A DNA stretch of 46,247 nt from an uncultured Burkholderiales bacterium (GTDB lineage Bacteria; Pseudomonadota; Gammaproteobacteria; Burkholderiales; Burkholderiaceae_C). The translations under genes were made by a program, and so were the position numbers. Position 1 is the stretch's first letter, and the number at the start of each line of letters is the position of its first letter. Shown here piece by piece: positions 7,461 through 15,428 of this stretch. Below the pieces are notes generated by a model. It was given only the letters and a program-made list of their open reading frames with translations. It made no database searches and was not told the origin of the DNA. The stretch spans positions 1 through 46,247 of the forward strand of contig CAITYM010000051.1 in the NCBI GenBank assembly GCA_903896615.1. The letters are read 5' to 3'.

Positions 7461-8900
7461 TTAAAATGCCATCCATGCGTATAAATATGCAGAATTATTG
7501 TCAGTCGCATTTCTGCCGTTACCGTCGTAATTTGTAGTAGCTCCTAGGTACTCCGTATAAAGGTTGTACTGAAGACCGATTCGAAGGTTTTGCATGGGTA
7601 GCCAAAATACCTCAGGCGTCCAAAGCCTTGTGTTGGGAGAATTGTTTGCACTGCCCGTATAGGTGTTTGTTCCGTTGCCTATATATGCTTGAGAATCGGG
7701 TGAACCGGTAATGCTCTTGTAAGCTAAATCAACTCCGTATTGGTTTCTGTATGTATAGGTAATCTTTGTAAAGGTGGAGCTAGTATGTGCAGATGTAGCG
7801 TAAATTCCGCCTGTGTCATCATTTATATTTTCACGAACGTATCTGAAGTGAGCGGATACGGTGTGTGGATCCAATAAATATTGGTACTGAGCATCAATCC
7901 CTTTATCTTGATAATGTGTAGTAGCGCCTAGTATGGGAAATCCTGTATTTGGATCAGTGGGGTATATATTTGTATTCATAGCGATCAAACCCACCATAAC
8001 GTTTTGCTCATTCCAGTCATGTGTGTAAGCTACGCGTAAGTAAGGACTGATACCGTCAGAATAGGTGATGGGGTAATTTAGATTTCCGGCCTTGTTACCT
8101 AAATTAAAGACCCTCCAAAATCCACTTGCGGTTTCATATCCGGTTAACTCGACATAAATTGACTTATTCCAATAAGCGTAGCCACCAATCCCCGCGAATT
8201 TTGCGCCAAGGGATCCGTCTAACACGGTTGAAACTGGCAGACCATTAAATCCAGCTGTACTGCCAGAGGGCGCTACATAAGGGTATCCCCATGCAGATGA
8301 ACTATTCCAAACGTCTTGTACGCCTGGTGAATTGTGAACTGTCACGCCTAGAATAAGATCGTTTGCACTTGTTAGGAACCGATTGGTATATCTTACGTCT
8401 GTATTGTCGGAGGAGAGATGACCCCTCCAGTTTTTATTTGAATCTATTGAATCGTATACGTTATAAGTAAATTGAGAGAAACCGCCAATGTTATCGGTTA
8501 TTTTACCTGCCACAAAAACGCTTCCATAATCAATAATTGGAACGTTGTTCAATTGTGAAATTGTGGAGCCTGTAGAGTCGATGTTGTTTTTATTTTGAGT
8601 TACATCTGCTATCAGCATTGCTGAAAATGGATTGCCTTGAGAGCCAATCGTATATCCAGTTAACTTAAATATTCGACCATAAGGCGTTAACTCGGGAAAT
8701 TGCCCTCCTGCATGACAGGCTACGCAACTTTGGCCTGTTTGCCTTGCAAAAGTGGGAACCGCCTTAGCTTGATTCGCCACGCCCAGGAATATGAGAGTAA
8801 GAATTGAGGCAATTAAATGATATTTGAGGAACCTAAATTTTTCTAAATCAGTGTGTGATCGAATTTGTGAGTCATTAGTATTTATTCTCATTCTTATCAC
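7461..8900 (-). CDS. Cyc2-like outer-membrane monoheme cytochrome-porin fusion
   Basis: This 479-residue protein has a signal peptide ending near residue 47 (NQAKA), then a single heme site CVACH at 59-63 inside the block FARQTGQSCVACHAGG and FPELTPYGRIFKLTGY. The rest is about 390 residues of alternating, Tyr/Asn-rich beta-barrel-like sequence ending in a terminal Phe (YAWMAF). A heme-bearing N-terminal plug fused to an outer-membrane barrel is the Cyc2 architecture, known from iron oxidisers. Related proteins also occur in organisms not known to oxidise iron. It heads an operon with the diheme cytochrome, 12 bases apart. A perfect FNR/ANR box lies 53-66 bases upstream. The architecture is clear; iron oxidation is not proven. 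Confidence 0.82.
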   Translation of the reverse strand: MIRMRINTNDSQIRSHTDLEKFRFLKYHLIASILTLIFLGVANQAKAVPTFARQTGQSCVACHAGGQFPELTPYGRIFKLTGYTIGSQGNPFSAMLIADVTQNKNNIDSTGSTISQLNNVPIIDYGSVFVAGKITDNIGGFSQFTYNVYDSIDSNKNWRGHLSSDNTDVRYTNRFLTSANDLILGVTVHNSPGVQDVWNSSSAWGYPYVAPSGSTAGFNGLPVSTVLDGSLGAKFAGIGGYAYWNKSIYVELTGYETASGFWRVFNLGNKAGNLNYPITYSDGISPYLRVAYTHDWNEQNVMVGLIAMNTNIYPTDPNTGFPILGATTHYQDKGIDAQYQYLLDPHTVSAHFRYVRENINDDTGGIYATSAHTSSTFTKITYTYRNQYGVDLAYKSITGSPDSQAYIGNGTNTYTGSANNSPNTRLWTPEVFWLPMQNLRIGLQYNLYTEYLGATTNYDGNGRNATDNNSAYLYAWMAF

Positions 8901-8952
8901 CTAGTAAGGTTTATGTATTGCCTCGATACTAGGAGATAATTTGATACTTCAT

Positions 8953-8966
8953 TTGATCTTTATCAA
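8953..8966. promoter_or_regulatory. FNR/ANR-type box (perfect consensus)
   Basis: TTGATCTTTATCAA matches the FNR/ANR consensus at all ten positions. With flanking bases the dyad extends to CATTTGAT and ATCAAATG. It is 53-66 bases upstream of the start codon of the Cyc2-like gene. This suggests that the cytochrome operon responds to oxygen availability. Confidence 0.65.
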
Positions 8967-9107
8967 ATGTTGAGAAATGCGAGGAGTGGGATTTGACCGA
9001 AATTGATCAATCGCAATTGGTGTGATTTTATTAAACAATTGCGCATAAATAACTGTTGACAATAGGTTAGGGAAGCCTAAAATTTCTACCCCACTTACGC
9101 TGCCTAA

Positions 9108-10196
9108 TTAGGCTTGCGTGTTTATAAGGTTTCCTGTTGTCCCGTTTGTTTGCAAATTTTGTTCAAAGTTTTGCAAAAAACTCGTTAAAGAGGAGTTTGT
9201 TGCGGTTCCACCTGCGTCACTGATAAGGGTCCCAAAGCTTTGTTGTAATTGTGAAATTGTTGACGCAGAACTCGGTGTGGCAGAAGCAGTAGTTGCCGTT
9301 GTTCCTGCCGTTAGTGCTGTTTGTGTGATGCCTGAGCTCGAAGTAGACGCTGTTGGAGCATTGGAAATTGATGTGCTTTTTGATGAGCTAGCTCCCTCTA
9401 GCTGCGAAATCAAGGACTGCAAATTACTAGTAAGTTGATTGATAGCGCCGCCGTAACCTTGTTGGAAACCTGGGTTGTAGGCTTGAGTTGACGCAGGGCC
9501 AGCGGTACCAGAGGACGGCGTAGTTTCCGTTCCACTACTTGCTCCACCCAGTGCCGAGCTGGTTGTCATTATTGGTGCTGGGGTACCAACCGACCTTGCG
9601 GCACCTTGTTCTAACGTTGTAAATAGATTTTGCAAGAAGGAAGTTACGTCTTGTGCAATCTGGTTAACCGATGGTGCTGACGCACCACCTGGTGAATTAC
9701 TGAGTAGGTTAGCGCTGGAGGATGTCGAGCCATTGGCTCCAACTGAGTTGAGAGTTGTTGTACCTCCAGTTGAAGAAGTGGGTGTAACAGAGGAGGAAGG
9801 ACTTATCGCTCCAAGGAAAGCACTTAAAAATGCTGTTCCTGTAGCACCAGCAACCGAATTAGCTCCGTTCTGGTTCCCATCTACATCACCACCTCCGTGT
9901 CCATGCATACGCCCAGTGTGCATAGAAGATGCTAATTTTTGCGCGCCTGCAATATCTCCGGACTGAAGAGCTGCTCCAATTTGACCAAGTGGACTTGAGC
10001 TACTGATGTTGGGGATGTTTGCACTTATTGCTGAATATGCACTTTGAGCAGAGGCCAAATCTCCAGACTGCAGTGCAGAATTGAGAGCTTTCAAACCAGA
10101 TTGCTTGTGTTGCCAGTTGCTAACAGATGAGCTTTGTAATGAAGATGGACCCTGTGAGGCCCACCCAGCAGACGATGAACCAATACCCATTCCCAT
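9108..10196 (-). CDS. Ser/Thr/Gly/Ala-rich protein with MGMGIGSS N-terminus (362 aa)
   Basis: The start ATG is preceded by a good Shine-Dalgarno sequence, AGGGGA. The protein begins MGMGIGSSSAGWA and continues with SSVSNWQHKQ. It then has two copies of a helical repeat, ALQSGDLASAQSAYSAI at about 41-57 and ALQSGDIAGAQKLASSM at about 76-92, followed by a His/Gly stretch near 93-104. From about residue 110 to the end it is low-complexity Ser/Thr/Gly with NQIAQDVTSFLQNLF-type amphipathic segments. There is no classical signal peptide. It is a clear paralogue of the proteins at 10578-10766 and 14911-15366, with the same N-terminal block and the same repeat. The function is unknown. It could be a secreted or surface scaffold, or a substrate of the neighbouring enzymes. 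Confidence 0.8.
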   Translation of the reverse strand: MGMGIGSSSAGWASQGPSSLQSSSVSNWQHKQSGLKALNSALQSGDLASAQSAYSAISANIPNISSSSPLGQIGAALQSGDIAGAQKLASSMHTGRMHGHGGGDVDGNQNGANSVAGATGTAFLSAFLGAISPSSSVTPTSSTGGTTTLNSVGANGSTSSSANLLSNSPGGASAPSVNQIAQDVTSFLQNLFTTLEQGAARSVGTPAPIMTTSSALGGASSGTETTPSSGTAGPASTQAYNPGFQQGYGGAINQLTSNLQSLISQLEGASSSKSTSISNAPTASTSSSGITQTALTAGTTATTASATPSSASTISQLQQSFGTLISDAGGTATNSSLTSFLQNFEQNLQTNGTTGNLINTQA

Positions 10197-10577
10197 AATA
10201 TTCCCCTGGTGTCAAAATTACCTGGTTTGAAAATTGCTCTGTTTGTCTATATCAACATAAACTGAAAGCAGTGACACCGACTTGTATGCATAACTTATGC
10301 CACAGGTCTGCTGGCAATGGTTTGCCGCCTGTTCGAAAATATATATCTTGGGTAAGTGATTGATTAATCAGTACTTATTGAAATGCCACAGCATTCAAGC
10401 TTTTTTATTAGTTATCAAAAATAAAAGTGAAATATTTTAATTTGAACTAAGTGGCAATCTATGGCCGTTTTTATATGTAGTAAACGGGTTTGATAATTAA
10501 TTAAACCCTACAGTGCACTTCTTGAGGCAATGTCCTGCAGGGCTTAAAACTTGTCAATAAATCAATGAATTCTGCAA
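10197..10577. other. Intergenic region between two paralogous small-protein genes
   Basis: These 381 bases hold no coding region that I can support. They contain a weak FNR-like dyad, TTTGTCTATATCAA at 10242-10255, 46-59 bases upstream of the 362-residue protein's start. They also contain a short hairpin GGGTTT/AAACCC at 10486-10491 and 10503-10508 that could end the upstream 62-residue gene's transcript. Confidence 0.4.
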
Positions 10578-10766
10578 TCACGCGTACGTGTTTACATTAG
10601 TTCCTTGAGTCAATGAAGCCAGAAGTTGCGATCCAGCTGCAGCCGTAGGGGCTGCTGGCGCAGGCGCAGGTGTTGCCACCGATGTTTGCTGCCACTGTGA
10701 CACGCTACTTTGGACTGCTTGAGCCATGGCTGCACCGCCGCCGCCTGAACCAATACGCATTCCCAT
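10578..10766 (-). CDS. Small Gly/Ala-rich protein with MGMRIGSG N-terminus (62 aa)
   Basis: A strong Shine-Dalgarno sequence (AGGAGA) precedes the ATG, which supports a real gene. The protein starts MGMRIGSGGGGAAMAQAVQS, continues SSVSQWQQ, has a Pro/Ala linker (PAPAPAAPTAAA) and ends NVNTYA. The first 21 bases of its reading frame differ at one position from those of the 362-residue paralogue. It lacks the AL-SGDL-AQ repeats of the other two members. This makes it look like the conserved N-terminal block plus a short tail, reminiscent in form of a leader-plus-core precursor peptide. That comparison is inference. It is divergent from the ATP-grasp gene, with 156 bases between the starts. Confidence 0.72.
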   Translation of the reverse strand: MGMRIGSGGGGAAMAQAVQSSVSQWQQTSVATPAPAPAAPTAAAGSQLLASLTQGTNVNTYA

Positions 10767-10922
10767 TTTTCTCTCCTAGTCGTGGCTAGCTCGAATCAAA
10801 TATTGATACGATAACTTTCCACGTAAGCTTACAATCGGTTGGAGAGTGAAAAACTTTAATCCATAAACTAGCTTTAAAGTATTAAATTCAAGTAAATAGT
10901 TATAAAAAATAGGCTTATCCAT

Positions 10923-12173
10923 ATGGCGCATCTCTTAATCATTGATCTCCCTGGGGGAAACGATACTGATATTTTGAGGGCTGCCAATACCCGAGGCGAT
11001 ACTGTCACATTCTTGACCTCTGATTTGGATCTTTATCTCAAACAAGCGCCGATTAGACCCTATTTAGACGCTGCATATAAATTAATTGAAGTTAAGGACT
11101 TCGCTTTTGAGTCTGTGTTGGCTAATGTCCTGAGCGTTCATCAATCCAATCCAATCGAAGCAGTGATTTGCCTCATCGAAATTAGGCTGATTGAGGCCTC
11201 TAAGTTAGCAACAGTCTTAGGCACTCAATATTTAAATTTAGCGAGCGCAGTTCTTTTAAGGGATAAATATAGCGTGCGAAGACGTCTTTCTGAAAAGGGA
11301 ATTGTTCAGCCCGAATTCGCCTTAGCAACTACTACGCAAGAAATTAAAGACGCAGTTGCAGAACTTGGTCTACCGTTATTGATTAAACCCTCTGACGGTT
11401 ACGGATCTCAGAATGTCGTTGTCTTGCAAACCGAGTTGGACTTAGACCCTTTGATTAGTCCGGTTGAGATTATGTTACCTAGTCGTGCAGACTACGGATT
11501 AGGCGTTAAAGCTAATGACCGATTATTGGTTGAGCGCTATCTAAAAGGGGATTTTATTGGTGTTGATACATTGACTCTCAACGGAGTTCATAAATTTTTA
11601 GGAGTTAATGTAAAGAAAATGTTTCCACCTCCTTCGTTTGCTATTCAGGGTGGATGTTTCTGGCCCAGAATGGATTCGCATGCTGAACTGGAGGAATATG
11701 TGTTTTCAATACTTGATGCAGTTGGCTTCAACTCTGGCGCAACTCATATTGAGTTAATGTTAACCGCTGACGGTCCACGACTGATTGAGATTAATCCAAG
11801 ATTAGTGGGGGCGAAGATAGCGCGACTTGTAGGTTACGCACTAGGAAGGTCTATACACGAAGATTTAATTGATATTCATTTAGGGCGATGGCCTAAAGGT
11901 ATGGAGGATCATTCGGCCTACCAAGTCGCCGTGTCAAGGTGGTTCGTGTCGCCCGTTGCAGGAACCTTAAAGAGTATTACCCACCCATCATGGACTGATA
12001 GTAACCTTAAATGCGTTGAATTATTTAAAAAGTTAGGGGAGAGGGTAATGCCAGCTTTTGAAAATGCAGAGAGGTTGGGGTATGTGATGGCATGTGGAGA
12101 AGATGAACAATCAGCGATCAAGTTAGCAGAGCGCTATATTGAGGACACAGATATATATATCCAAGAAAACTAG
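10923..12173 (+). CDS. ATP-grasp domain ligase
   Basis: This 416-residue protein has an N-terminal Rossmann-like part starting LLIIDLPGGNDTDIL. The ATP-grasp domain follows at about residues 110-310: Lys155 in LLIKPSDGYGSQ, Glu204 in LLVERYLKGDF, and the Mg-binding Glu277 and Glu289/Asn291 in THIELML and LIEINPRLVG. The motif set is that of the carboxylate-amine ligases related to L-amino-acid ligases and biotin carboxylase, which activate a carboxylate as an acyl phosphate. Its place beside homologues of azapteridine genes and small Gly/Ser-rich proteins suggests it joins an amino acid or modifies a peptide there. The substrate is not visible. It faces the cyclohydrolase gene convergently. 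Confidence 0.87.
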   Translation: MAHLLIIDLPGGNDTDILRAANTRGDTVTFLTSDLDLYLKQAPIRPYLDAAYKLIEVKDFAFESVLANVLSVHQSNPIEAVICLIEIRLIEASKLATVLGTQYLNLASAVLLRDKYSVRRRLSEKGIVQPEFALATTTQEIKDAVAELGLPLLIKPSDGYGSQNVVVLQTELDLDPLISPVEIMLPSRADYGLGVKANDRLLVERYLKGDFIGVDTLTLNGVHKFLGVNVKKMFPPPSFAIQGGCFWPRMDSHAELEEYVFSILDAVGFNSGATHIELMLTADGPRLIEINPRLVGAKIARLVGYALGRSIHEDLIDIHLGRWPKGMEDHSAYQVAVSRWFVSPVAGTLKSITHPSWTDSNLKCVELFKKLGERVMPAFENAERLGYVMACGEDEQSAIKLAERYIEDTDIYIQEN

Positions 12174-12194
12174 CGGAATCTTATAAATTCTTTA

Positions 12195-12237
12195 TTAAGC
12201 AGCAAGATTAATTGGTTGCTTGTTAAGTAAATTTTTT
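12195..12237. terminator. Candidate terminator between convergent genes
   Basis: TTAAGCAGCAA at 12195-12205 can partly pair with TTGCTTGTTAA at 12215-12225, and a run of six T follows at 12232-12237. It lies between the convergent ATP-grasp and cyclohydrolase genes. The stem is imperfect and the T-run is several bases away, so the call is tentative. Confidence 0.35.
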
Positions 12238-12257
12238 AAAGTTTGCGAATTCGATTT

Positions 12258-12863
12258 TTAAGACTCAATGTCGCTAAATATATGGCCCATTTTAGACGCC
12301 TTAGTCTCCAGATATCGTTCGTTGAATAGGTTTGGGTGCGTGGTGTGATCAACTCTAGCAACTTGAAACTCAAGTTCCTCTAGTCCTTTGACCTTGTTGG
12401 GGTTGTTGGTCAATAGTTTAATTGATCTAATATTAAAGTGCTCTAACATCGGTTTGCAAAGGGTATAAACGCAGAGATCATCTGCTAATCCAAGAAGTCG
12501 ATTTCCCTCAACCGTGTCAAATCCCATTTCTTGAAGTTGATAAGCTTTAATTTTATCAAACAATCCGATACCTCTACCTTCTTGGCTAAGGTACAGAAGA
12601 ATACCTCGGCCCTCAGAAGCAAGCGTCACCATAGTCACTTCGAGTTGAGGTCCGCGGTCACACCTTAGGCAAAATAGGGTGTAGCCAGTCATGCATTCGG
12701 AATGAATGCTAACTAAGATAGGAAACTCCTGATTCAATTCTTCCAGCGGACTAGCAAGGTGTTCTTTTCCTGTAGCAAGTCGTGTAAACGCGTGTAAATA
12801 AAAAGTACCCTACTGGGTGGGTAAATTACACGTTGCTTTTAATTTCACAATATTACTTTCCAT
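12258..12863 (-). pseudogene. GTP cyclohydrolase II (ToxB/RibA-like) with in-frame amber codon
   Basis: Read through, the frame from ATG 12861-12863 encodes about 201 residues that align end to end with RibA: LPTQ, then TAG at 12810-12812, then GTFYLHAFTRLATGKEHLA, HSECMTG, EGRGILLYLSQEGRGIGL and LLTNNPNKVKGL. The amber replaces the Tyr/Trp of the family's LPTxYGxF block. The start codon lies one base after the WD-repeat gene's TAA, so the upstream start is the real one. Against E. coli RibA numbering, zinc ligands Cys54 and Cys65 are kept but Cys67 is Arg. Tyr105 and Asp126 are kept but Arg128 is Cys. The normal reaction opens GTP to a diaminopyrimidine. A shorter frame could start at TTG 12735-12737. 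The gene may be decaying, read through, or altered in function. Confidence 0.75.
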
Positions 12864-12864
12864 C

Positions 12865-14547
12865 TTAGTTTGTACTTAACGCGTAAATTTCACCATCATA
12901 AGATGCTGCAAGAAAACACTCTTTTTCTTGATCCCAGGTAATAGAGGAGATACCGAAACTAGTGGGGCGTGAAGATTTGGTCCAAGCCTTTTTATCCAGA
13001 TCAAATAGGCTCAGCGTACCCCCATAACTTCCAGTCAGTACCACGGTCATCTGTGGGTTAGTGCCTATACATTTGACAGAGTTTTTGTGAGGGGTGACGT
13101 AAATAGAAGATGAATCACCCTCCCAAATTCTGAGGGTTAGATCTCTACCTACACTTGCAAACTTATTTTCCCCAATAGCACAACAAGCATTTGTAATACG
13201 TTCATGAGCTTTTTCTTTGGTCTTTGTGAGCGCCCAACTGCCTGCGGCGTACCAAGATATTTGTGTAGAAGCACATACGCTGAATAAAAGCCCATTTGAA
13301 TAGCTAAGTCCTTTAACTGCGTTGACAAAGGCGCTGATAGTAGAGATGAGCTCAATTTGAGAATTGCTGGATTTTTTAAATATCAATATTTCACCTGTAT
13401 AGGCCCCGATTGCTACATATGGATTTTTCTCATGAGTGAAAGCAGCTGCGCAATTAAGTGGTGAATGGTGTGTGTATAAAACTTCACCTGTATCGGCATT
13501 AAATACCCGACCAAGCTGCCCGCCACTCAGGACAAGGTCTTCACTTGATGTAAGAAAGTTACACAGGCTTCCCATTGAACAGGCAGGCTCTCCATTAATG
13601 TGAACAACACCTGAGTCGCCAACTGAGTAGACTTGCCCCTTCGCCAATTGGACAGCATTGATAGCCCGCCCCCCCTCAACACCCCTAACGTCCCAGGTAT
13701 GGGTCTTAAGATCATATAGGGCATAAGTGGATCCAAAGGTACCCGTAGCTATATGTCCGCTATCTAATATACAAGCAGCCCTTGCCCAAACTGTTTCTGG
13801 GTAGTCAGTTCTGGAGAGTTCTTGGAGGCTTAAGTCAGCGTTGATTTGCCAAATTGCCATTGATCTATCGTAACTTAATGTAACGATTTGATTGGTTTGA
13901 AAATTAACTACTAATTTTTTTATTCCAGCGCGGTGGGCTTGTATATATTCAATATTTGGACCAGAGATAATTGCGATTCTGCCTAAATCATCCCCTGCAT
14001 AGATAATTCCGTTTGGATCAATTTCAACGCTATCTGTTCTAACTTGTAGATTAGTTGTTTGAATTAACTCACCCTTATTTGCATCCCATTGCCTTATAGT
14101 GCCATCCACGCTAGACGAAATCACAAATTGTCCATCCTTTGACCATGAAACGCTTAAAACATTCCCCGTGTGTCCCTCCATTGTATGAAGACATTTACCC
14201 TCGATGCTGAAGATACGGACCAATCTATCAAGAGCACACGTTGAAATCTTTGTGCTATCGGGTGAGAAAACGGCCATGTCTACATCGTCACCGTGTCCTG
14301 GTAAAACTGTTTGGAGTCTCATTGAAGGGACTGACCAAAGGCGAGCAGAATAATCACTGCTTGCACTCAACAGCCATTTTCCGTCATTGCTAAAACGACA
14401 ATCGTTAACCAAATGATCGTGACATCCTCTCGCGATAGCGGTTCTGTCTCTTGCATTCCAAAGTATCAATTGATTGTCGTAGCCGGCTGTAGCTATCCAG
14501 TTGCCCCACGCGGCTAAGCCAGCTATCGGCCCTTTGTGATGGATCAT
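12865..14547 (-). CDS. WD40-repeat protein (ToxC-like)
   Basis: This 560-residue protein is built almost wholly of WD40 beta-propeller repeats. Examples are LIATAGYDNQLILWN-type units near the N-terminus, GKWLLSASSDYSARLWS, GHGDDVDMAVFSPDSTK and GHTGNVLSVSWSKDG with GTIRQWD. Later units are more divergent but continue to the end (GTLSLFDLD). There is no signal peptide or membrane segment, so it is cytoplasmic and probably a scaffold. A stand-alone WD-repeat protein next to GTP cyclohydrolase II and a SUMF1-domain protein matches the toxB-toxC-toxD set of toxoflavin clusters. It is followed after one base by the cyclohydrolase start, so the two form an operon. The specific ToxC assignment rests on context. 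Confidence 0.82.
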   Translation of the reverse strand: MIHHKGPIAGLAAWGNWIATAGYDNQLILWNARDRTAIARGCHDHLVNDCRFSNDGKWLLSASSDYSARLWSVPSMRLQTVLPGHGDDVDMAVFSPDSTKISTCALDRLVRIFSIEGKCLHTMEGHTGNVLSVSWSKDGQFVISSSVDGTIRQWDANKGELIQTTNLQVRTDSVEIDPNGIIYAGDDLGRIAIISGPNIEYIQAHRAGIKKLVVNFQTNQIVTLSYDRSMAIWQINADLSLQELSRTDYPETVWARAACILDSGHIATGTFGSTYALYDLKTHTWDVRGVEGGRAINAVQLAKGQVYSVGDSGVVHINGEPACSMGSLCNFLTSSEDLVLSGGQLGRVFNADTGEVLYTHHSPLNCAAAFTHEKNPYVAIGAYTGEILIFKKSSNSQIELISTISAFVNAVKGLSYSNGLLFSVCASTQISWYAAGSWALTKTKEKAHERITNACCAIGENKFASVGRDLTLRIWEGDSSSIYVTPHKNSVKCIGTNPQMTVVLTGSYGGTLSLFDLDKKAWTKSSRPTSFGISSITWDQEKECFLAASYDGEIYALSTN

Positions 14548-14910
14548 GGTTTGTACTTGTATTTTTAGATCAATCTGAAATTAGATTTGAACTTATAAAG
14601 CAATATATGCACCAAATCCATACCTATGCCGATAGGTCAATTATCGGATATTGATTGCCAATTTAAGTTGTATATATTTTAATAGTGGCAATACATTGCC
14701 GGTCTCGATAAAAAGTTCAATTCCTGATAAATCAAGTTTATAGAGAAAAAATGCAATGATATCAATACTTTGAGATTAAAAAAATGAATGTAACCGGGGG
14801 GGTGAGAAGCTTCATATTGTATGGCTTGAAAAATGCTAATTAGAGGAAAGTGCTCAACAGTTAGAGATCAGTTTTGAGCTTCATTTCAGGATTTTTTCAA
14901 GGGAGTTGTT
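14548..14910. other. Divergent promoter region of the tox-like cluster
   Basis: These 363 bases separate the divergent WD-repeat and 151-residue protein genes and should hold both promoters. A good Shine-Dalgarno sequence (GGGAG) precedes the right-hand start. I see a G7 run at 14798-14804 and several short AT-rich dyads. I see no recognisable operator and no gene longer than about 19 codons. Confidence 0.5.
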
Positions 14911-15366
14911 ATGGAAATGCGTATCGGATCTGGTAGTGGTAGTGCTATGGCCATGCAGAGTAATTCGTTGACTCAAGCCAATCAAAAACAGAAACATGTG
15001 TCAAACCTTTTTTCTGCACTTGAGTCAGGTGACTTAGCCAGTGCTCAGAAATCATATTCAGCATTAGGACTAAGTTCGGGAACCTCTGCTACTAATTCCC
15101 CTTTGGCACAGTTAGGTAAAGCATTAGATTCGGGTGACTTATCTGGTGCTCAGCAAATCGCTAAATCAATGAAGAGTAAAGACACTTCATCTACCGCGGC
15201 TATTTCTGCGAGCTCTGCAAGCTCCGAAACTGTAAGTTCCAACACTCAGACCCAAACTCAGGCTGCGACATCAACGGCTGCAGATTTGGCCAGTGAGTTG
15301 ATGAGTGACTTTACCTCCGCTTCCTCGGCGTTAGGGTTGGGAAGTGTGATTAACAAGTTAGTCTAA
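14911..15366 (+). CDS. Ser/Gly-rich protein with MEMRIGSG N-terminus (151 aa)
   Basis: The protein begins MEMRIGSGSGSAMAMQ, which aligns with MGMRIGSGGGGAAMAQ of the 62-residue protein. It then has two copies of the repeat seen in the 362-residue protein: ALESGDLASAQKSYSAL at about 36-52 and ALDSGDLSGAQQIAKSM at about 71-87. A Ser/Thr/Gln-rich tail follows, with a short amphipathic end (LGLGSVINKLV). It has a good Shine-Dalgarno sequence and no classical signal peptide. It is the first gene of a plus-strand run with the FMN reductase (62 bases on) and the SUMF1-domain gene. Its position at the head of biosynthetic genes suggests a product acted on by them or a cluster-specific structural protein. 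Its function is unknown. Confidence 0.8.
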   Translation: MEMRIGSGSGSAMAMQSNSLTQANQKQKHVSNLFSALESGDLASAQKSYSALGLSSGTSATNSPLAQLGKALDSGDLSGAQQIAKSMKSKDTSSTAAISASSASSETVSSNTQTQTQAATSTAADLASELMSDFTSASSALGLGSVINKLV

Positions 15367-15428
15367 GTAATCAGGATTTATCTGGTTAGTGAGTTGGCAA
15401 TTGGCATCAGAATGGATCGCCCGATGTG

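Noticed and set aside
9118..9966. Open plus-strand frames opposite the Ser/Thr-rich protein gene
   Set aside because: They are antisense products of low-complexity codons; the minus-strand frame has the ribosome binding site and paralogues.
10486..10508. Hairpin GGGTTT/AAACCC as an intrinsic terminator
   Set aside because: The stem is short and no proper T-run follows on the minus strand.
14849..14859. GTGCTCAACAG shared with the arm of the 3335-3365 palindrome
   Set aside because: The match is 11 bases with no second arm, so it is compatible with chance.
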